Below, piece after piece: positions 43,312 through 53,336 of a stretch of DNA of 64,000 nt (position 1 is its first letter; each line of letters begins with the position of its first letter). The stretch is from Leptospiraceae bacterium (GTDB lineage Bacteria > Spirochaetota > Leptospiria > Leptospirales > Leptospiraceae), in assembly GCA_016708435.1 (NCBI GenBank), contig JADJFV010000001.1, positions 868,001 through 932,000 of the forward strand, given 5' to 3'. The translations under genes were made by a program, and so were the position numbers. The notes below the pieces were generated by a model, which searched no databases, was not told the origin of the DNA, and was given only the letters and a program-made list of their open reading frames with translations.

Positions 43312-43513
43312 TTTGCAATGGAATTATAATCTAAAACTCAATCTCATTTTATGACATATATAATTGAAAAATCATATTCAATTATTGCACTGGAGAATTA
43401 CAATGAATACTTATTATACAAGAATATACTTATTTTTTATCCAAAAAAAAATACAAATTAAAACATTCACAAATTTGAATCTAATGACATTTTGCTTCAA
43501 ATTAAGATTAACA

Positions 43514-44449
43514 ATGATTTACCGTAAGGTGATCATTATCTTATTTTTAGGACTTCTCCAATTTTGCGGAACTACTAAGCAAATTGATATTTACAATCCA
43601 TTTCCAAATAAAGAAGTCATCATAGAACAAAAAGATGTATCTTGTGCGGATACTTATGAAATTAAACTTTGGTATGGGTTTTATGGATCCTATCCAATAA
43701 ACAATGTGAATGTTCGAGAATTATTTCCATCACCGGATTACACGTATTCGATAGAGCAAAATGCTACCGTTGGGGATAAAATTTTGTCTTTTTTTACAGG
43801 TCTTTTTTTTTCCATAAGTCGAAAAACTTTATTAATAAAAACCTGCCGACCAATTGCAAGAGAAACTGAATCTCCAGATTCTAGATTTTCTGAAGAAAAA
43901 TCAGACTTAATGGATACAGAATTTAGTTCAAAAATTGAAGAACTTGAAAAAGAAATTTCTTTTTTAAAAGGTAAAATTTCTGGAATTGAGACTACGGTTG
44001 GTTGGATGAATCCACCATCTCAAGATATTGCACAAAGAGGCGAGAGTAAAATTCCTTCTTTTGAGGCTAATATCGGTAATTCAATTCTGAAAAATTCTGA
44101 GCAAACTTCAACGGAAGTGACGCATCATTTTCTTTTATTTAAAACTGGATCTGCTTTAGTTACTAAAAATGAACTGGGTAAACTTCAAAAATTAAAAACA
44201 GTATTTAACAAACCTTGGTCAAAAATTCTAATAATCGGATCTGCTGATACCTCAGGAAATTTTAAATCAAATCTAAACCTATCATGGAAACGTGCGCTTG
44301 AAGTTAAAAATTTATTAGTAGCAGAGGGAATTAGCCCTCAAAGAATTCTAATCTCAGGAGCAGGAGAAAGAAAACAAACAGAAGAATCCAAAGTAGTAGA
44401 AGTAACTAGACGCGTTGATATCTACTTTGTGAATGGAGGAGTAAAATGA
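43514..44449 (+). CDS. OmpA-family lipoprotein
   Basis: The frame is open from 43364, but the ATG at 43514 begins a lipoprotein signal (VIIILFLGLLQFC). The middle has a coiled-coil stretch (ELEKEISFLKGKISGIETT). The C-terminal OmpA/MotB-like peptidoglycan-binding domain has LLFKTGSALVTKNELG, IIGSADTSGNFKSNLNLSW and ILISGAGER. It is a Pal-like outer-membrane anchor. The stop overlaps the next gene by four bases (ATGA), so the two are translated together. Confidence 0.85.
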   Translation: MIYRKVIIILFLGLLQFCGTTKQIDIYNPFPNKEVIIEQKDVSCADTYEIKLWYGFYGSYPINNVNVRELFPSPDYTYSIEQNATVGDKILSFFTGLFFSISRKTLLIKTCRPIARETESPDSRFSEEKSDLMDTEFSSKIEELEKEISFLKGKISGIETTVGWMNPPSQDIAQRGESKIPSFEANIGNSILKNSEQTSTEVTHHFLLFKTGSALVTKNELGKLQKLKTVFNKPWSKILIIGSADTSGNFKSNLNLSWKRALEVKNLLVAEGISPQRILISGAGERKQTEESKVVEVTRRVDIYFVNGGVK

Positions 44450-46341
44450 AATTACAATCAATTATCCTTTTCTTGTCTTTTAGCTTATCCTTGATTCATT
44501 GTGGCAGTATAGCTGGTCTTACAGGAACTAGTACCGACAATAATGAAAAAACTAGCCAGGCATTATTGCTAAGTTTGCTGGCAGCGAATTCCATAACGAA
44601 CCAAGATACATATACTTCGGTGTCTCAGCCTGATTTAGATTTTAGAATTGAATTTAATACGCCTTCGAATTCACAATCGAGTGTTAGCACCGATCCGAAA
44701 ATCTATGTAAAATTTTCATCGGAAGTAGATACTATTACCGTAAACACCTCATCCGTTAGTCTATTTGAGTCAACAAATCAAATAAGCTTCAAAATTGAAT
44801 TTGATTCAGCAAATTCATTTTCTATAAAGCCAAATGAACCTTTAAAAACAAAGACAGCTTATACAGTAAAAATAAATAAATCTGTTACCGGAAAAAATGG
44901 AACATCACTTTCTGATGATTTTAGTTGGAGTTTCACTACATTAGAATCGGAATTAGTTTTTAAAATTGAATCTAATACGCCTTCGAATTCACAATCAAAT
45001 ATTAGCACTGATCCAAGAATCTATGTAAAATTTTCATCAGAAGTAGATACTGCTACTGTAAGCAGTTCCTCTGTTAGCCTATATGAGTCAACAAATCAAT
45101 TAACCTTCAAGATTGAATATGATTCAGTGGATTCCTTTTTTATAATACCTTATGGGCTTTTAAAAATAAATAAAACCTATACTGTAAAAATTAGTAAATC
45201 TGTTACAGGAAAAAATGGAAAATCACTTTCTGATGATTATAGTTGGAGTTTCACTACATTCAATTCGGAGCCAGATTCAGGGAGTGTAATAACGCTTGCA
45301 GGCAGTGGTTCATCGGGTAATACGGATGCTACTGGAGCTAGTGCAAGTTTTAGTAGCCCTCAACATTTAGTAATGAATGTTGCCGAAACTTTTTTATATA
45401 TTACGGATACAGGGAATCATCGGATAAGAACCGTTAGTCTCTCATCTGGGACAGTTTCAACTGCGGCAGGATCAACGTTAGGTTACACAGCTGCTACTGG
45501 AGTTGCGGCCAGATTTAATTCTCCAAAGGGAATCTTTAGAATCGCAGGAGATACTTTTTTTATTTCTGATAGCGGCAACAATAGTATAAGAAGAATGACT
45601 GTTGGCAATGCTGTTACTAATAATTTTGGAACTAATACCAATGCTGCTGGTTTTGTTATTTCAACAAGCACAACAGCACAGAGATATAGAAATCCAGAAG
45701 GCTTTGCAGTAGATTTTCTTTCTGGAAATCAATATGTCGTAGATACGGGTAATCATTGTATCCGAAGATCGACTAACGCTTCCACTGGAAGTTCTAATTC
45801 TGTTCCGAATACATCCTGCTTTGCTGGCGCATCACCCTCAGGAGGATTGGGAACTTCTGGATTTGTCAATGGATTAACTACTGCAGCTAGATTTAACAAT
45901 CCAAAGGGAATTGCTATTGATTATGTTGGAAATATTTTTGTTGCAGATTCTGGAAATCATAGCATTAGAATGATTACATCTGCTGGAGTAGTTACTACCA
46001 TCGCAGGCAGTGGTTCGGCAGGCTATACAAATGGAAAAGGTTCAGAGGCAACTTTCAATAATCCGTCAGATATTGCTATTGATGGGTTGAATGCAATTTA
46101 TGTAGCGGATACAGGTAACTGTTCAATTCGAAAACTAGTATTAGATAGCTCAAAAACGAGTGCCTATGTTACAACATTTTCGGGAGCTACTACTGATGTT
46201 ACTTCTGGCAATTGTGGATTTGTAAATGGCACAAGATTGTCGGCAAGGTTTAATAGCCCACGAGGTTTATGGGTTGCGACTAATGGAAAAGTTTATGTAA
46301 CTGATACGGGAAATCATTCCATTCGAATAATTTCAGAGTGA
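44446..46341 (+). CDS. Lipoprotein with two Ig-like domains and NHL repeats
   Basis: The 631-residue product has a lipoprotein signal (IILFLSFSLSLIHC). Two copies of an Ig-like (Big) domain follow (PSNSQSSVSTDPKIYVKFSS and PSNSQSNISTDPRIYVKFSS). They are about 105 residues each and close enough to be a recent tandem duplication. The rest is NHL beta-propeller sequence, with repeats such as VADSGNHSIRMITSAG and VADTGNCSIRKLVL preceded by ARFNNPKGIAIDY-type strands. It is probably exposed at the cell surface or in the periplasm and binds another molecule. It is translationally coupled to the OmpA lipoprotein, which may anchor it. Confidence 0.85.
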   Translation: MKLQSIILFLSFSLSLIHCGSIAGLTGTSTDNNEKTSQALLLSLLAANSITNQDTYTSVSQPDLDFRIEFNTPSNSQSSVSTDPKIYVKFSSEVDTITVNTSSVSLFESTNQISFKIEFDSANSFSIKPNEPLKTKTAYTVKINKSVTGKNGTSLSDDFSWSFTTLESELVFKIESNTPSNSQSNISTDPRIYVKFSSEVDTATVSSSSVSLYESTNQLTFKIEYDSVDSFFIIPYGLLKINKTYTVKISKSVTGKNGKSLSDDYSWSFTTFNSEPDSGSVITLAGSGSSGNTDATGASASFSSPQHLVMNVAETFLYITDTGNHRIRTVSLSSGTVSTAAGSTLGYTAATGVAARFNSPKGIFRIAGDTFFISDSGNNSIRRMTVGNAVTNNFGTNTNAAGFVISTSTTAQRYRNPEGFAVDFLSGNQYVVDTGNHCIRRSTNASTGSSNSVPNTSCFAGASPSGGLGTSGFVNGLTTAARFNNPKGIAIDYVGNIFVADSGNHSIRMITSAGVVTTIAGSGSAGYTNGKGSEATFNNPSDIAIDGLNAIYVADTGNCSIRKLVLDSSKTSAYVTTFSGATTDVTSGNCGFVNGTRLSARFNSPRGLWVATNGKVYVTDTGNHSIRIISE

Positions 46342-46370
46342 TATGCAAAAAGGGGATTAATAAAAAAGAA

Positions 46371-46406
46371 TTAACATTTAACCGGCTAATGTCGGTTAAA
46401 TGTTAA
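46371..46406. repeat. 14-bp inverted repeat after the NHL lipoprotein gene
   Basis: The arms ttaacatttaaccg (46371-46384) and cggttaaatgttaa (46393-46406) are perfectly complementary around an eight-base loop. A long T-run is lacking, so it is only a weak terminator. The 309-base gap to 46650 also holds a dispersed word (taccaaatgc, also at about 21749) and nothing else recognised. Confidence 0.7.
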
Positions 46407-46650
46407 GTTTGATTTATACCAAACGCCAAAAAGAAAAGTCTCATTTCAAAATTAAGAAGGTGTGTTTGGTCTATACCAAATGCTACTCAAATAAAATCCT
46501 TGTAGGAAATTATTTTTGTCATTTGGTATATTTGAATAACCAAAAGTAATATCCAGTTATTGATAGGTTGACCGCCTTTGGTTGTCGAAATTTTTCCTTG
46601 GGTGGATAATAGTAGTATTAATAATGGTTTGGTAAATAGGAAGTTAACTT

Positions 46651-46979
46651 ATGAAAATTTTATTATTATTCTTTCTAAATCTCGGAATATACTTTACACT
46701 ATACTCGCAGCAAAATATAAAAATGAATGATATGGATGCACAGAGGAGTGGGTATCAAGGTTTCATGAATTGGCGTGAAGCCAAAGAAAAATGTAATTGC
46801 ATTCGAATGAGATTGCGCAAAGAATTGAAATAATAGCTGCGCATAATGCTAGTTTAACCAGAGTATGGGAAAAAGAAGGAGTCGTCTATTGGCTTGGCGA
46901 AAACTATACTGAGTTTATCGCTTATGAATTTCTTATTAGTAATGGAACGATCTCGAATAATATGAAAAATAAATATTGA
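46651..46979 (+). pseudogene. Frameshifted secreted protein of the DUF1566/Lcl-like type
   Basis: The first frame (46651-46833) encodes a signal peptide (MKILLLFFLNLGIYFTLYSQ) and then MNWREAKEKCNCIRMRL. Just there it breaks, and the next frame (to 46979) continues RIEIIAAHNASLTRVWEKEG and VVYWLGENYTE. Together they give W-x-x-A-x-x-x-C-x-x-x-x-x-RLP-like-E and a YYW-type strand, as in DUF1566/Lcl-like proteins. One frameshift at about 46815-46830 separates the halves. The C-terminal part seems incomplete. A C-terminal fragment of the same type occurs at 57437-57607. Confidence 0.55.
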
Positions 46980-47025
46980 AGAGTGCGTTGCATTAAATAA
47001 TATCCATATTTAACTACTTTGATTC

Positions 47026-47862
47026 TTAAATTTCTTCATATTCAATTCCATTTTTTCCGTTCATCTTTGCCCTATACATGAGCGCATCTCCTTTTTTTAT
47101 TAAGTCTTCTAAGTTACTTTCTTTGTCTGTGTTTAATATTCCAATGCTTAAGGTAGTTGGCCATTTAGCCTCAATGCAAGAATCATGAAATCTTCTTATG
47201 ATTCGCTCAGATATTATTTGGGTTCCATTCTTATCAACATTTGACAATAAGATGCAAAATTCGTCGCCGCCAAATCTGGCAGCTATATCACCCTTACGAA
47301 GGATATTTCGAAAAACGTTACCCACTTCTTTAAGAACTTTATCTCCTTCTCCATGTCCCATTGTATCATTGATTTTTTTGAAATTATCGATGTCTATGAA
47401 TAGAAGTGAAATAGATTCCTTTCTTCGTTTTATACTATTTAATTCATAATCTGCAAAAATATTAAAACCCCTTCGGTTTCTGAGTCCTGTTAATTCATCT
47501 ACAAAAGAGAGGGACTCTACTTCTTGATATTTTTTTTTGAGGAAGACTATTAGAATGTATTGAAGAAAGATGAAAATGGATTTTATAATTGCGTTGAAAT
47601 AAAGAATGTAAGATAAATTTTTAAGAAAATTTGAGGAAGATGCTATCCAGAAAAAAATAGCAATCCAAGCAAAAATAAATCCTGTTTTATTTCCTACATA
47701 AAATGTGACTACAGAAACTAATAGTACGTAAGGTAAAAGTAAGGTTATTTCATTTGGTAAAAATTTAATATCAATATAAAAAATTCCAAGCATAACAAAT
47801 AAGCATAGCATAAAGAGTAATATTTTTAAAAAAGAAGGAATACCTCTATTCGAATATTTCAT
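47026..47862 (-). CDS. Membrane diguanylate cyclase (GGDEF)
   Basis: The 278-residue protein has about five membrane segments in its first 110 residues. A full GGDEF domain follows with LTGLRNRRGFN, DIDNFKKINDTMGHGEGDKVL and the catalytic RFGGDEF. It makes c-di-GMP from two GTP. There is no EAL domain. The RxxD inhibitory site is not obvious. It follows the trehalose gene with no gap, as the last gene of that cluster, which suggests that c-di-GMP output is tied to osmotic or carbon state. The membrane part has no named sensor domain. Confidence 0.9.
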   Translation of the reverse strand: MKYSNRGIPSFLKILLFMLCLFVMLGIFYIDIKFLPNEITLLLPYVLLVSVVTFYVGNKTGFIFAWIAIFFWIASSSNFLKNLSYILYFNAIIKSIFIFLQYILIVFLKKKYQEVESLSFVDELTGLRNRRGFNIFADYELNSIKRRKESISLLFIDIDNFKKINDTMGHGEGDKVLKEVGNVFRNILRKGDIAARFGGDEFCILLSNVDKNGTQIISERIIRRFHDSCIEAKWPTTLSIGILNTDKESNLEDLIKKGDALMYRAKMNGKNGIEYEEI

Positions 47863-50112
47863 TTAAAGAATTTGCCATCTATATTTAGATTCATTCGAAT
47901 TCAGGTTTTGTAATAGCCTTATAACGTCGGCAGGACTTTGAAGATTCATTTTGGCATGAGTTAAGCCATATCCAACTTTGAACGAAAAAGCGTCAGGCGG
48001 TAGAGAGTTAAACATATCTTCATCAGTAATATCATCTCCGATAGAAATAATAAAATCAAAATCATTGGATGAGATCATCCTTTTGCAAGCGCTACCTTTA
48101 TCACACCCATTTTGTTTAATTTCAATAACCTTTTTACCATCCAGAACATGTATATTCATTTCAGGGGTAATTCTATTTTTCAAGGAGTCTAATAATTCAC
48201 GCATAACGGCAAATCCATAATCTAAGTCTACGTTTCGATAATGCCAGGCAAGAGAAGAAACTTTTTCTTCTAAAAAAGATCCGTTTGCTTTTTCTACATA
48301 GACTTCTAATATCGGTTGAATTTCTTTTTTCCAAGTTTGGTCATCATTGAAGAAGGACATCCATTCTTTTGATTTGGGCTCCTTAAAAAAAGATCCATGT
48401 TCTGCATAAATAGAGACGTCCATATCGCCAAACCATCTTGAAATATACTCCTGCTCCCGTCCAGTTATAATGACAATAGTATTGTTCTTATCCTCCGCTA
48501 ATTTTTTGATTATATTTAATGCTTCAATACTCGGAATAACTTTTGACGGATTATCTTGAATATCCACTAATGTGCCATCATAGTCTAAGAGTATGAGTCT
48601 TTTTTTTGCATTATTATATTTTTCAAGAATATTTGCTAAGTGTTTTTTTGTTAACATATTAGTATTCACTTTTTTCTGTATTTCCTTAACTTCCCTTAAT
48701 TGATCTAAAAATTCGTCTGCCCATCGAAAAACATTGTATGTTTTAACTCTATATTGCATTAATTTCATTCGGTCATATTGTTCTGACACTGGCATTTCAA
48801 TCGCCTGAAGAATTGCTTTTGCAGTTGCCACTTTATCGAACGCATTAATAAGCAAGGCTCCATTTAGTTCTGTAGCTGCTCCAGCTTTTTCGCTTAATAT
48901 TAAGACGCCCTTATTATCTTTTCTGCTAGCTACAAATTCCTTTGCCACTAAATTCATTCCATCGCGAATTGGAGTAATCAATGCAATATCCGCTGCCGTA
49001 TAACATGCTATTAGCTCCGTGAAGCTTAGGGAACGATATAAATAAATTATCGGGCGCCAGTTAAAGTCTCCGTATTTTCCATTTATCCGACCAATGGTTT
49101 CTTCCAATTCATGTTTTAAAGCTTGGTATTGAAGAATAGAATCTCTAGAAGGAACAACTACCATGTAAAAAATGATTTTTCCTTCCCATTCAGGATGATC
49201 GAGTAGAAATTGTTCGAACCCATTTAGTCGATGCACTAATCCTTTCGAATAATCAAGTCTATCCACAGAAAATAGAATTTTCTTGCCATTAGATTCATTT
49301 AATAAAGTAGTTCTTTTTTGCATTACGGAAGAATTATCATACATATCGTGAAACCTATCATAATCAATTCCAATCGGAAAGTTTTCTGCCTTCACTAGTC
49401 TATTTCCTGCAAATATCTGTAAGTTTTTAGTTTTATATCCTAACTCACGTTCGACACATTGAAGAAAATAATTCGTATAATCACTTGTATGAAACCCAAT
49501 CAAATCAGCTCCCAAGAGTCCATTGAGAATTTCATTTTTCCAATCTTTAGGAAGGATTCGAAATACCTCATATGTAGGAAAAGGTATATGTAGAAAAAAA
49601 CCAATAGAAATATCGGGAAAATCATTGCGGATAAGAGTGGGTAACTTCATAAGCTGATAATCATGTACCCAGACTAAGTCCCCTGGTTGAATCACTTTTT
49701 TTAATTGCTCATAGAATAATTCATTCGCCTGTAAATAAGCCTCGTAGTAATGATTTTCGAATTTTGTAAGGTAAGGGTAATAGTGAAATAAAGGCCAGAT
49801 CGTACTATTACAAAACCCGCCATAATAGGGATCATTTATATCGGGATTAATTTGTACAGGATATACTTCAAAGGAATCGTCAGATAAATTCTCTGAGCTA
49901 TTATCCTCAAAAAAAGTATCCGAGTAACCAAACCAAAGTATTTTATTATCCTTCTTCATTATCCCTGTTTCTTTCATTTTGCTTGAAAGAGAAAGGATCG
50001 CGGATACAAGTCCGCCAGAATTTTGTATTAACCTCGTCTCTCCATTCGTAGTTTCTATCTTAAATGGAATGCGATAGGCGGCAATGATTAGTCTTTTATA
50101 GCTTTCACTCAT
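47863..50112 (-). CDS. otsAB: Fused trehalose-6-phosphate synthase/phosphatase
   Basis: The 749-residue protein joins two enzymes. Residues about 1-480 are a GT20 trehalose-6-phosphate synthase (VWVHDYQLMKLPTLIR, FFLHIPFPTYEVFRI, TPIRDGMNLVAKEFVA). From about 510 a HAD-type trehalose-6-phosphatase follows (LILLDYDGTLVD, IITGREQEYISRWFGD, IGDDITDEDMFN). It therefore makes trehalose from UDP-glucose and glucose-6-phosphate in two steps on one chain, giving osmotic and desiccation protection. It lies 52 bases after the RND pump and just before the GGDEF gene. The GH15 gene in the same cluster could break trehalose down. Confidence 0.94.
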   Translation of the reverse strand: MSESYKRLIIAAYRIPFKIETTNGETRLIQNSGGLVSAILSLSSKMKETGIMKKDNKILWFGYSDTFFEDNSSENLSDDSFEVYPVQINPDINDPYYGGFCNSTIWPLFHYYPYLTKFENHYYEAYLQANELFYEQLKKVIQPGDLVWVHDYQLMKLPTLIRNDFPDISIGFFLHIPFPTYEVFRILPKDWKNEILNGLLGADLIGFHTSDYTNYFLQCVERELGYKTKNLQIFAGNRLVKAENFPIGIDYDRFHDMYDNSSVMQKRTTLLNESNGKKILFSVDRLDYSKGLVHRLNGFEQFLLDHPEWEGKIIFYMVVVPSRDSILQYQALKHELEETIGRINGKYGDFNWRPIIYLYRSLSFTELIACYTAADIALITPIRDGMNLVAKEFVASRKDNKGVLILSEKAGAATELNGALLINAFDKVATAKAILQAIEMPVSEQYDRMKLMQYRVKTYNVFRWADEFLDQLREVKEIQKKVNTNMLTKKHLANILEKYNNAKKRLILLDYDGTLVDIQDNPSKVIPSIEALNIIKKLAEDKNNTIVIITGREQEYISRWFGDMDVSIYAEHGSFFKEPKSKEWMSFFNDDQTWKKEIQPILEVYVEKANGSFLEEKVSSLAWHYRNVDLDYGFAVMRELLDSLKNRITPEMNIHVLDGKKVIEIKQNGCDKGSACKRMISSNDFDFIISIGDDITDEDMFNSLPPDAFSFKVGYGLTHAKMNLQSPADVIRLLQNLNSNESKYRWQIL

Positions 50113-50164
50113 TACAATTTCCTTTTATAATATTTGTATTTATTATTCATATAATTCTCTACTT

Positions 50165-53100
50165 TTAGAGTAATTGAATACGATTCTCTTTATTTTTTTC
50201 AAATTTAATACGTTTCCTCTTCTCTCTTTCTTCTGCTTTGTTGAGAAGATACTCCATGGTAATTGGAAGCAGTATAGATGATAGAATAGTTGCCACCATT
50301 ACTCCTCCAATGACGACTGTTGCAAGAGGTCTCTGAACTTCAGCTCCAGCCATATTTGAAATCGCCATTGGAATAAACCCAATTGCAGCAATTAATTCGG
50401 TTGTTAATATCGGTCGAAGGGATTCTAAAGCAGCAATGCGTACCGCTTTCGACAATTCAATTCCTTCTTTTAATTTACTTTGCAAAGTTGAAGCATAGAC
50501 CACACCGTTTAATACTGATATGCCGCTAACTGCAATGAATCCAACTCCTGCAGGTATACTAAATGGGAGACCTCGCATTATTAAACTTAAAATTCCACCG
50601 GATGCAGCGAGGGGCACTACCATAAAAACACCTACTGCATAAAAAATATTTCCAAAAGCTAAAATTAGCATTCCAAAAATAATGGCAAGTGCTATGGGGA
50701 CAACGAGTATTAACCGATTCTTTGCTCTTGTAAAATTTTCAAACTGACCTCCCCATTTTACTTCATAGCCTGCTGGCAAATTTTTTATTAGATTCTTTGT
50801 CTTATCTTGAGCTTCTTTAATATATCCAACGAGATCGCGTCCTCGAATATTTACTTCGACAAACAATCGTCTTTTTAATCCTTCCCTTTGAATGGATGCT
50901 GCGGACTCTATCATCTCAATATCCGCAACCTGACCGAGTGGTATTGTTTTTCCAGATGCTGTCATGATAGGAATATTATTTATTTCGCGAATATCATTTA
51001 CTACTGCCAAATCCAAACGAAGAACAAGATCAAATCGTTTCATTCCTTCAAAAATTTTTCCTGCATTCGTGCCGACCCGAAGCATTTCAACAGTTCGTAA
51101 AATTTCTGAAGCAGAGACTCCATATCTTGCCATCAAATCATAATTCGCATTGATTCGAAGAACAGGAAGTCCTAAAATTCTTTGAACTCGAATATCCCCA
51201 GTTCCTGGGACATCTTTCATAATGTCTGAAATTTCATCTCCAATCTTTTTTAACTTATGGAGATCATCTCCATATACTTTAACTACAATATCTGCTTTGG
51301 AACCGGCTAATAAGGCGTTAACTCTATTTTCTATTGGCTGAGACATACTAATATAACTAGAAGGAATAGTGGATAAAACTTTTTCTTTGATGATAGTCAT
51401 TAAATCCTCGCGATTATCCGCAGTTTTCCATTTACTCTTATCGTGTAATTTTATCATCACACTAGTCTCATCTGTTCCGAGAGGATCTGCCGCACTTTCA
51501 CCACGTCCAACACGTGAGACAACGCTTTTAATTTCGGGAAATTCTGAGAGTATTTTTTCTATTTCAAAATTTAAATCTCTCGAATAATTGATTGATGTTG
51601 AAGGTAGTCTTTTCACATCCATATCAAACTCTCCTTCATCGATGCGAGGAATAAATTCAGAACCTAACGTTGTGGAAATGAGTAGGGAAAACATTACAAG
51701 TGAAATAGAAAATAATATAATTTTTTTCTTCTGCGCAAATCCCCAATTTAAAATAATTTTATATTTATCTTCTATAAATACCCAATGTTTACTCTTATGA
51801 AAAATAGGTTGTTGAAATGCAACAGCAAGGCTTGCGGGGAAAATTGTAATAGAAAATAAGAGGGCTGCTCCGAGCGCCAAAGCAACTGTAATCGCCATTG
51901 GACGAATCATACGTCCTTCGACTCCTTCTAATGCCATTAAAGGTAGATAGACAAGCATAATAATTGCTACTGAAAATGCTGCTGCCCGACCAACTCTACT
52001 ACAATTTTCTAAAATAATATTTTCTGTTAATTCGGCAATTTCATATTTATTCATCGGCTTTTCGAATAAATACTTTTTTGTTACAAATCCTGCCATTACA
52101 GATTCTAACATAACAACGGAGCCATCGACTAGTAATCCAAAATCTAAGGCACCTAGACTCATTAAATTTCCTACCACATCTAACTGTTTCATAAATATTA
52201 CAGCGATTAACATAGAGACAGGTATTGCCATGGCAACTATCGCTCCGCCTTTGAATGTTCCTAGAGTAATAATTAAGGTTATTAATACAAGAAGTGCTCC
52301 TTCGGTAAGGTTTGTAAAAATTGTAGATAAAGCTCGGTTAATAAATTCCGATCTATCATAAAAAGGTTCTATTTTCATACCCGGTGGGAGCGTCATTTCG
52401 ATTTCCGAAATTTTAATTTTGACTCGATCTACTACTTCTCTCGAATTTTCGCCTAGTAGCATAATAATAGTTGCCCCTACCACTTCTTTCTGATTTTTAC
52501 TAGCAATCCCAAAACGTAATGCTGCACCTATTTTTACTTTCGCAATTTGTCCAAGAAGTAATGGGGTTCCATCCTCAGCGGTTCGAACTGCTACACGGGA
52601 AATTTCATCTATTCCTTCAAACTGACCTTCACCTCGAATAACAAATTGTTCCTTTCCCTTTATAATATAACCGCCGCCTGTATTTGTATTGGCACTTTTT
52701 ATTTTTTCATAAATTTTAGATAAAGTTAAATTATGCGTAACCAAATTTCGTGGATCTATTATTATCTGAAACTCTTTTGCTTCGCCACCTATCGTATTTA
52801 CTTCAATTACACCCGGAACAGATTTTATTTTTTTTGATAATTCCCAATCAATAAAAGTTCTAAGTTCCATAGGAGAATGTCTATCGGAAGTTAATACAAA
52901 TTCATAAATGTCCCCCAGTGCCGTTGCAACAGGGGCTAACTCTGGTAAACCGTATTCTGATGGTATTTCTTTTTCAGCAACTTTTAGTCTTTCGTTTACC
53001 AACTGTCTGGCAAACCAAATATTGACACTGTCTTCGAATATCACAGTCACACTGCTAACGCCTGTTCTAGATATGGAACGAATCTCTGTAGCTCCGGGAA

Positions 53101-53326
53101 TTCCCATTAACGCTAGCTCAATTGGATTTGTAATCAATTGCTCTACAAGTAAAGGAGAAAGTCCGGGTGAGACTGTCACAGCGGATACTTGAACGTTAGT
53201 TACATCGGGAACTGCATCCACGGATAGTTTTGATGATGCGTAAACTCCAAGAATTGATATTAGAAATCCTAGAGTTAGAATTAGAAATTTTTTCTTAATC
53301 GAAAATTCAATAAGTTTCTCAATCAT
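50165..53326 (-). CDS. CusA/CzcA-type heavy-metal efflux RND pump
   Basis: The 1053-residue protein has 12 membrane segments and the two large periplasmic loops of RND pumps. HME-family signatures include SVDAVPDVTNVQV at the start, the TM4 segment GLLVDGSVVMLESVMAG and EFIPRIDEGEFDMD. Such pumps expel copper, silver, zinc or cobalt with an adaptor (CusB type) and an outer-membrane channel. Neither partner is in this cluster. It lies 10 bases after the GH15 gene and 52 before otsAB, an unusual place for a metal pump. The Met residues of CusA were not all located, so the metal is not assigned. Confidence 0.9.
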   Translation of the reverse strand: MIEKLIEFSIKKKFLILTLGFLISILGVYASSKLSVDAVPDVTNVQVSAVTVSPGLSPLLVEQLITNPIELALMGIPGATEIRSISRTGVSSVTVIFEDSVNIWFARQLVNERLKVAEKEIPSEYGLPELAPVATALGDIYEFVLTSDRHSPMELRTFIDWELSKKIKSVPGVIEVNTIGGEAKEFQIIIDPRNLVTHNLTLSKIYEKIKSANTNTGGGYIIKGKEQFVIRGEGQFEGIDEISRVAVRTAEDGTPLLLGQIAKVKIGAALRFGIASKNQKEVVGATIIMLLGENSREVVDRVKIKISEIEMTLPPGMKIEPFYDRSEFINRALSTIFTNLTEGALLVLITLIITLGTFKGGAIVAMAIPVSMLIAVIFMKQLDVVGNLMSLGALDFGLLVDGSVVMLESVMAGFVTKKYLFEKPMNKYEIAELTENIILENCSRVGRAAAFSVAIIMLVYLPLMALEGVEGRMIRPMAITVALALGAALLFSITIFPASLAVAFQQPIFHKSKHWVFIEDKYKIILNWGFAQKKKIILFSISLVMFSLLISTTLGSEFIPRIDEGEFDMDVKRLPSTSINYSRDLNFEIEKILSEFPEIKSVVSRVGRGESAADPLGTDETSVMIKLHDKSKWKTADNREDLMTIIKEKVLSTIPSSYISMSQPIENRVNALLAGSKADIVVKVYGDDLHKLKKIGDEISDIMKDVPGTGDIRVQRILGLPVLRINANYDLMARYGVSASEILRTVEMLRVGTNAGKIFEGMKRFDLVLRLDLAVVNDIREINNIPIMTASGKTIPLGQVADIEMIESAASIQREGLKRRLFVEVNIRGRDLVGYIKEAQDKTKNLIKNLPAGYEVKWGGQFENFTRAKNRLILVVPIALAIIFGMLILAFGNIFYAVGVFMVVPLAASGGILSLIMRGLPFSIPAGVGFIAVSGISVLNGVVYASTLQSKLKEGIELSKAVRIAALESLRPILTTELIAAIGFIPMAISNMAGAEVQRPLATVVIGGVMVATILSSILLPITMEYLLNKAEEREKRKRIKFEKNKENRIQLL

Positions 53327-53336
53327 AAGAACTCCC

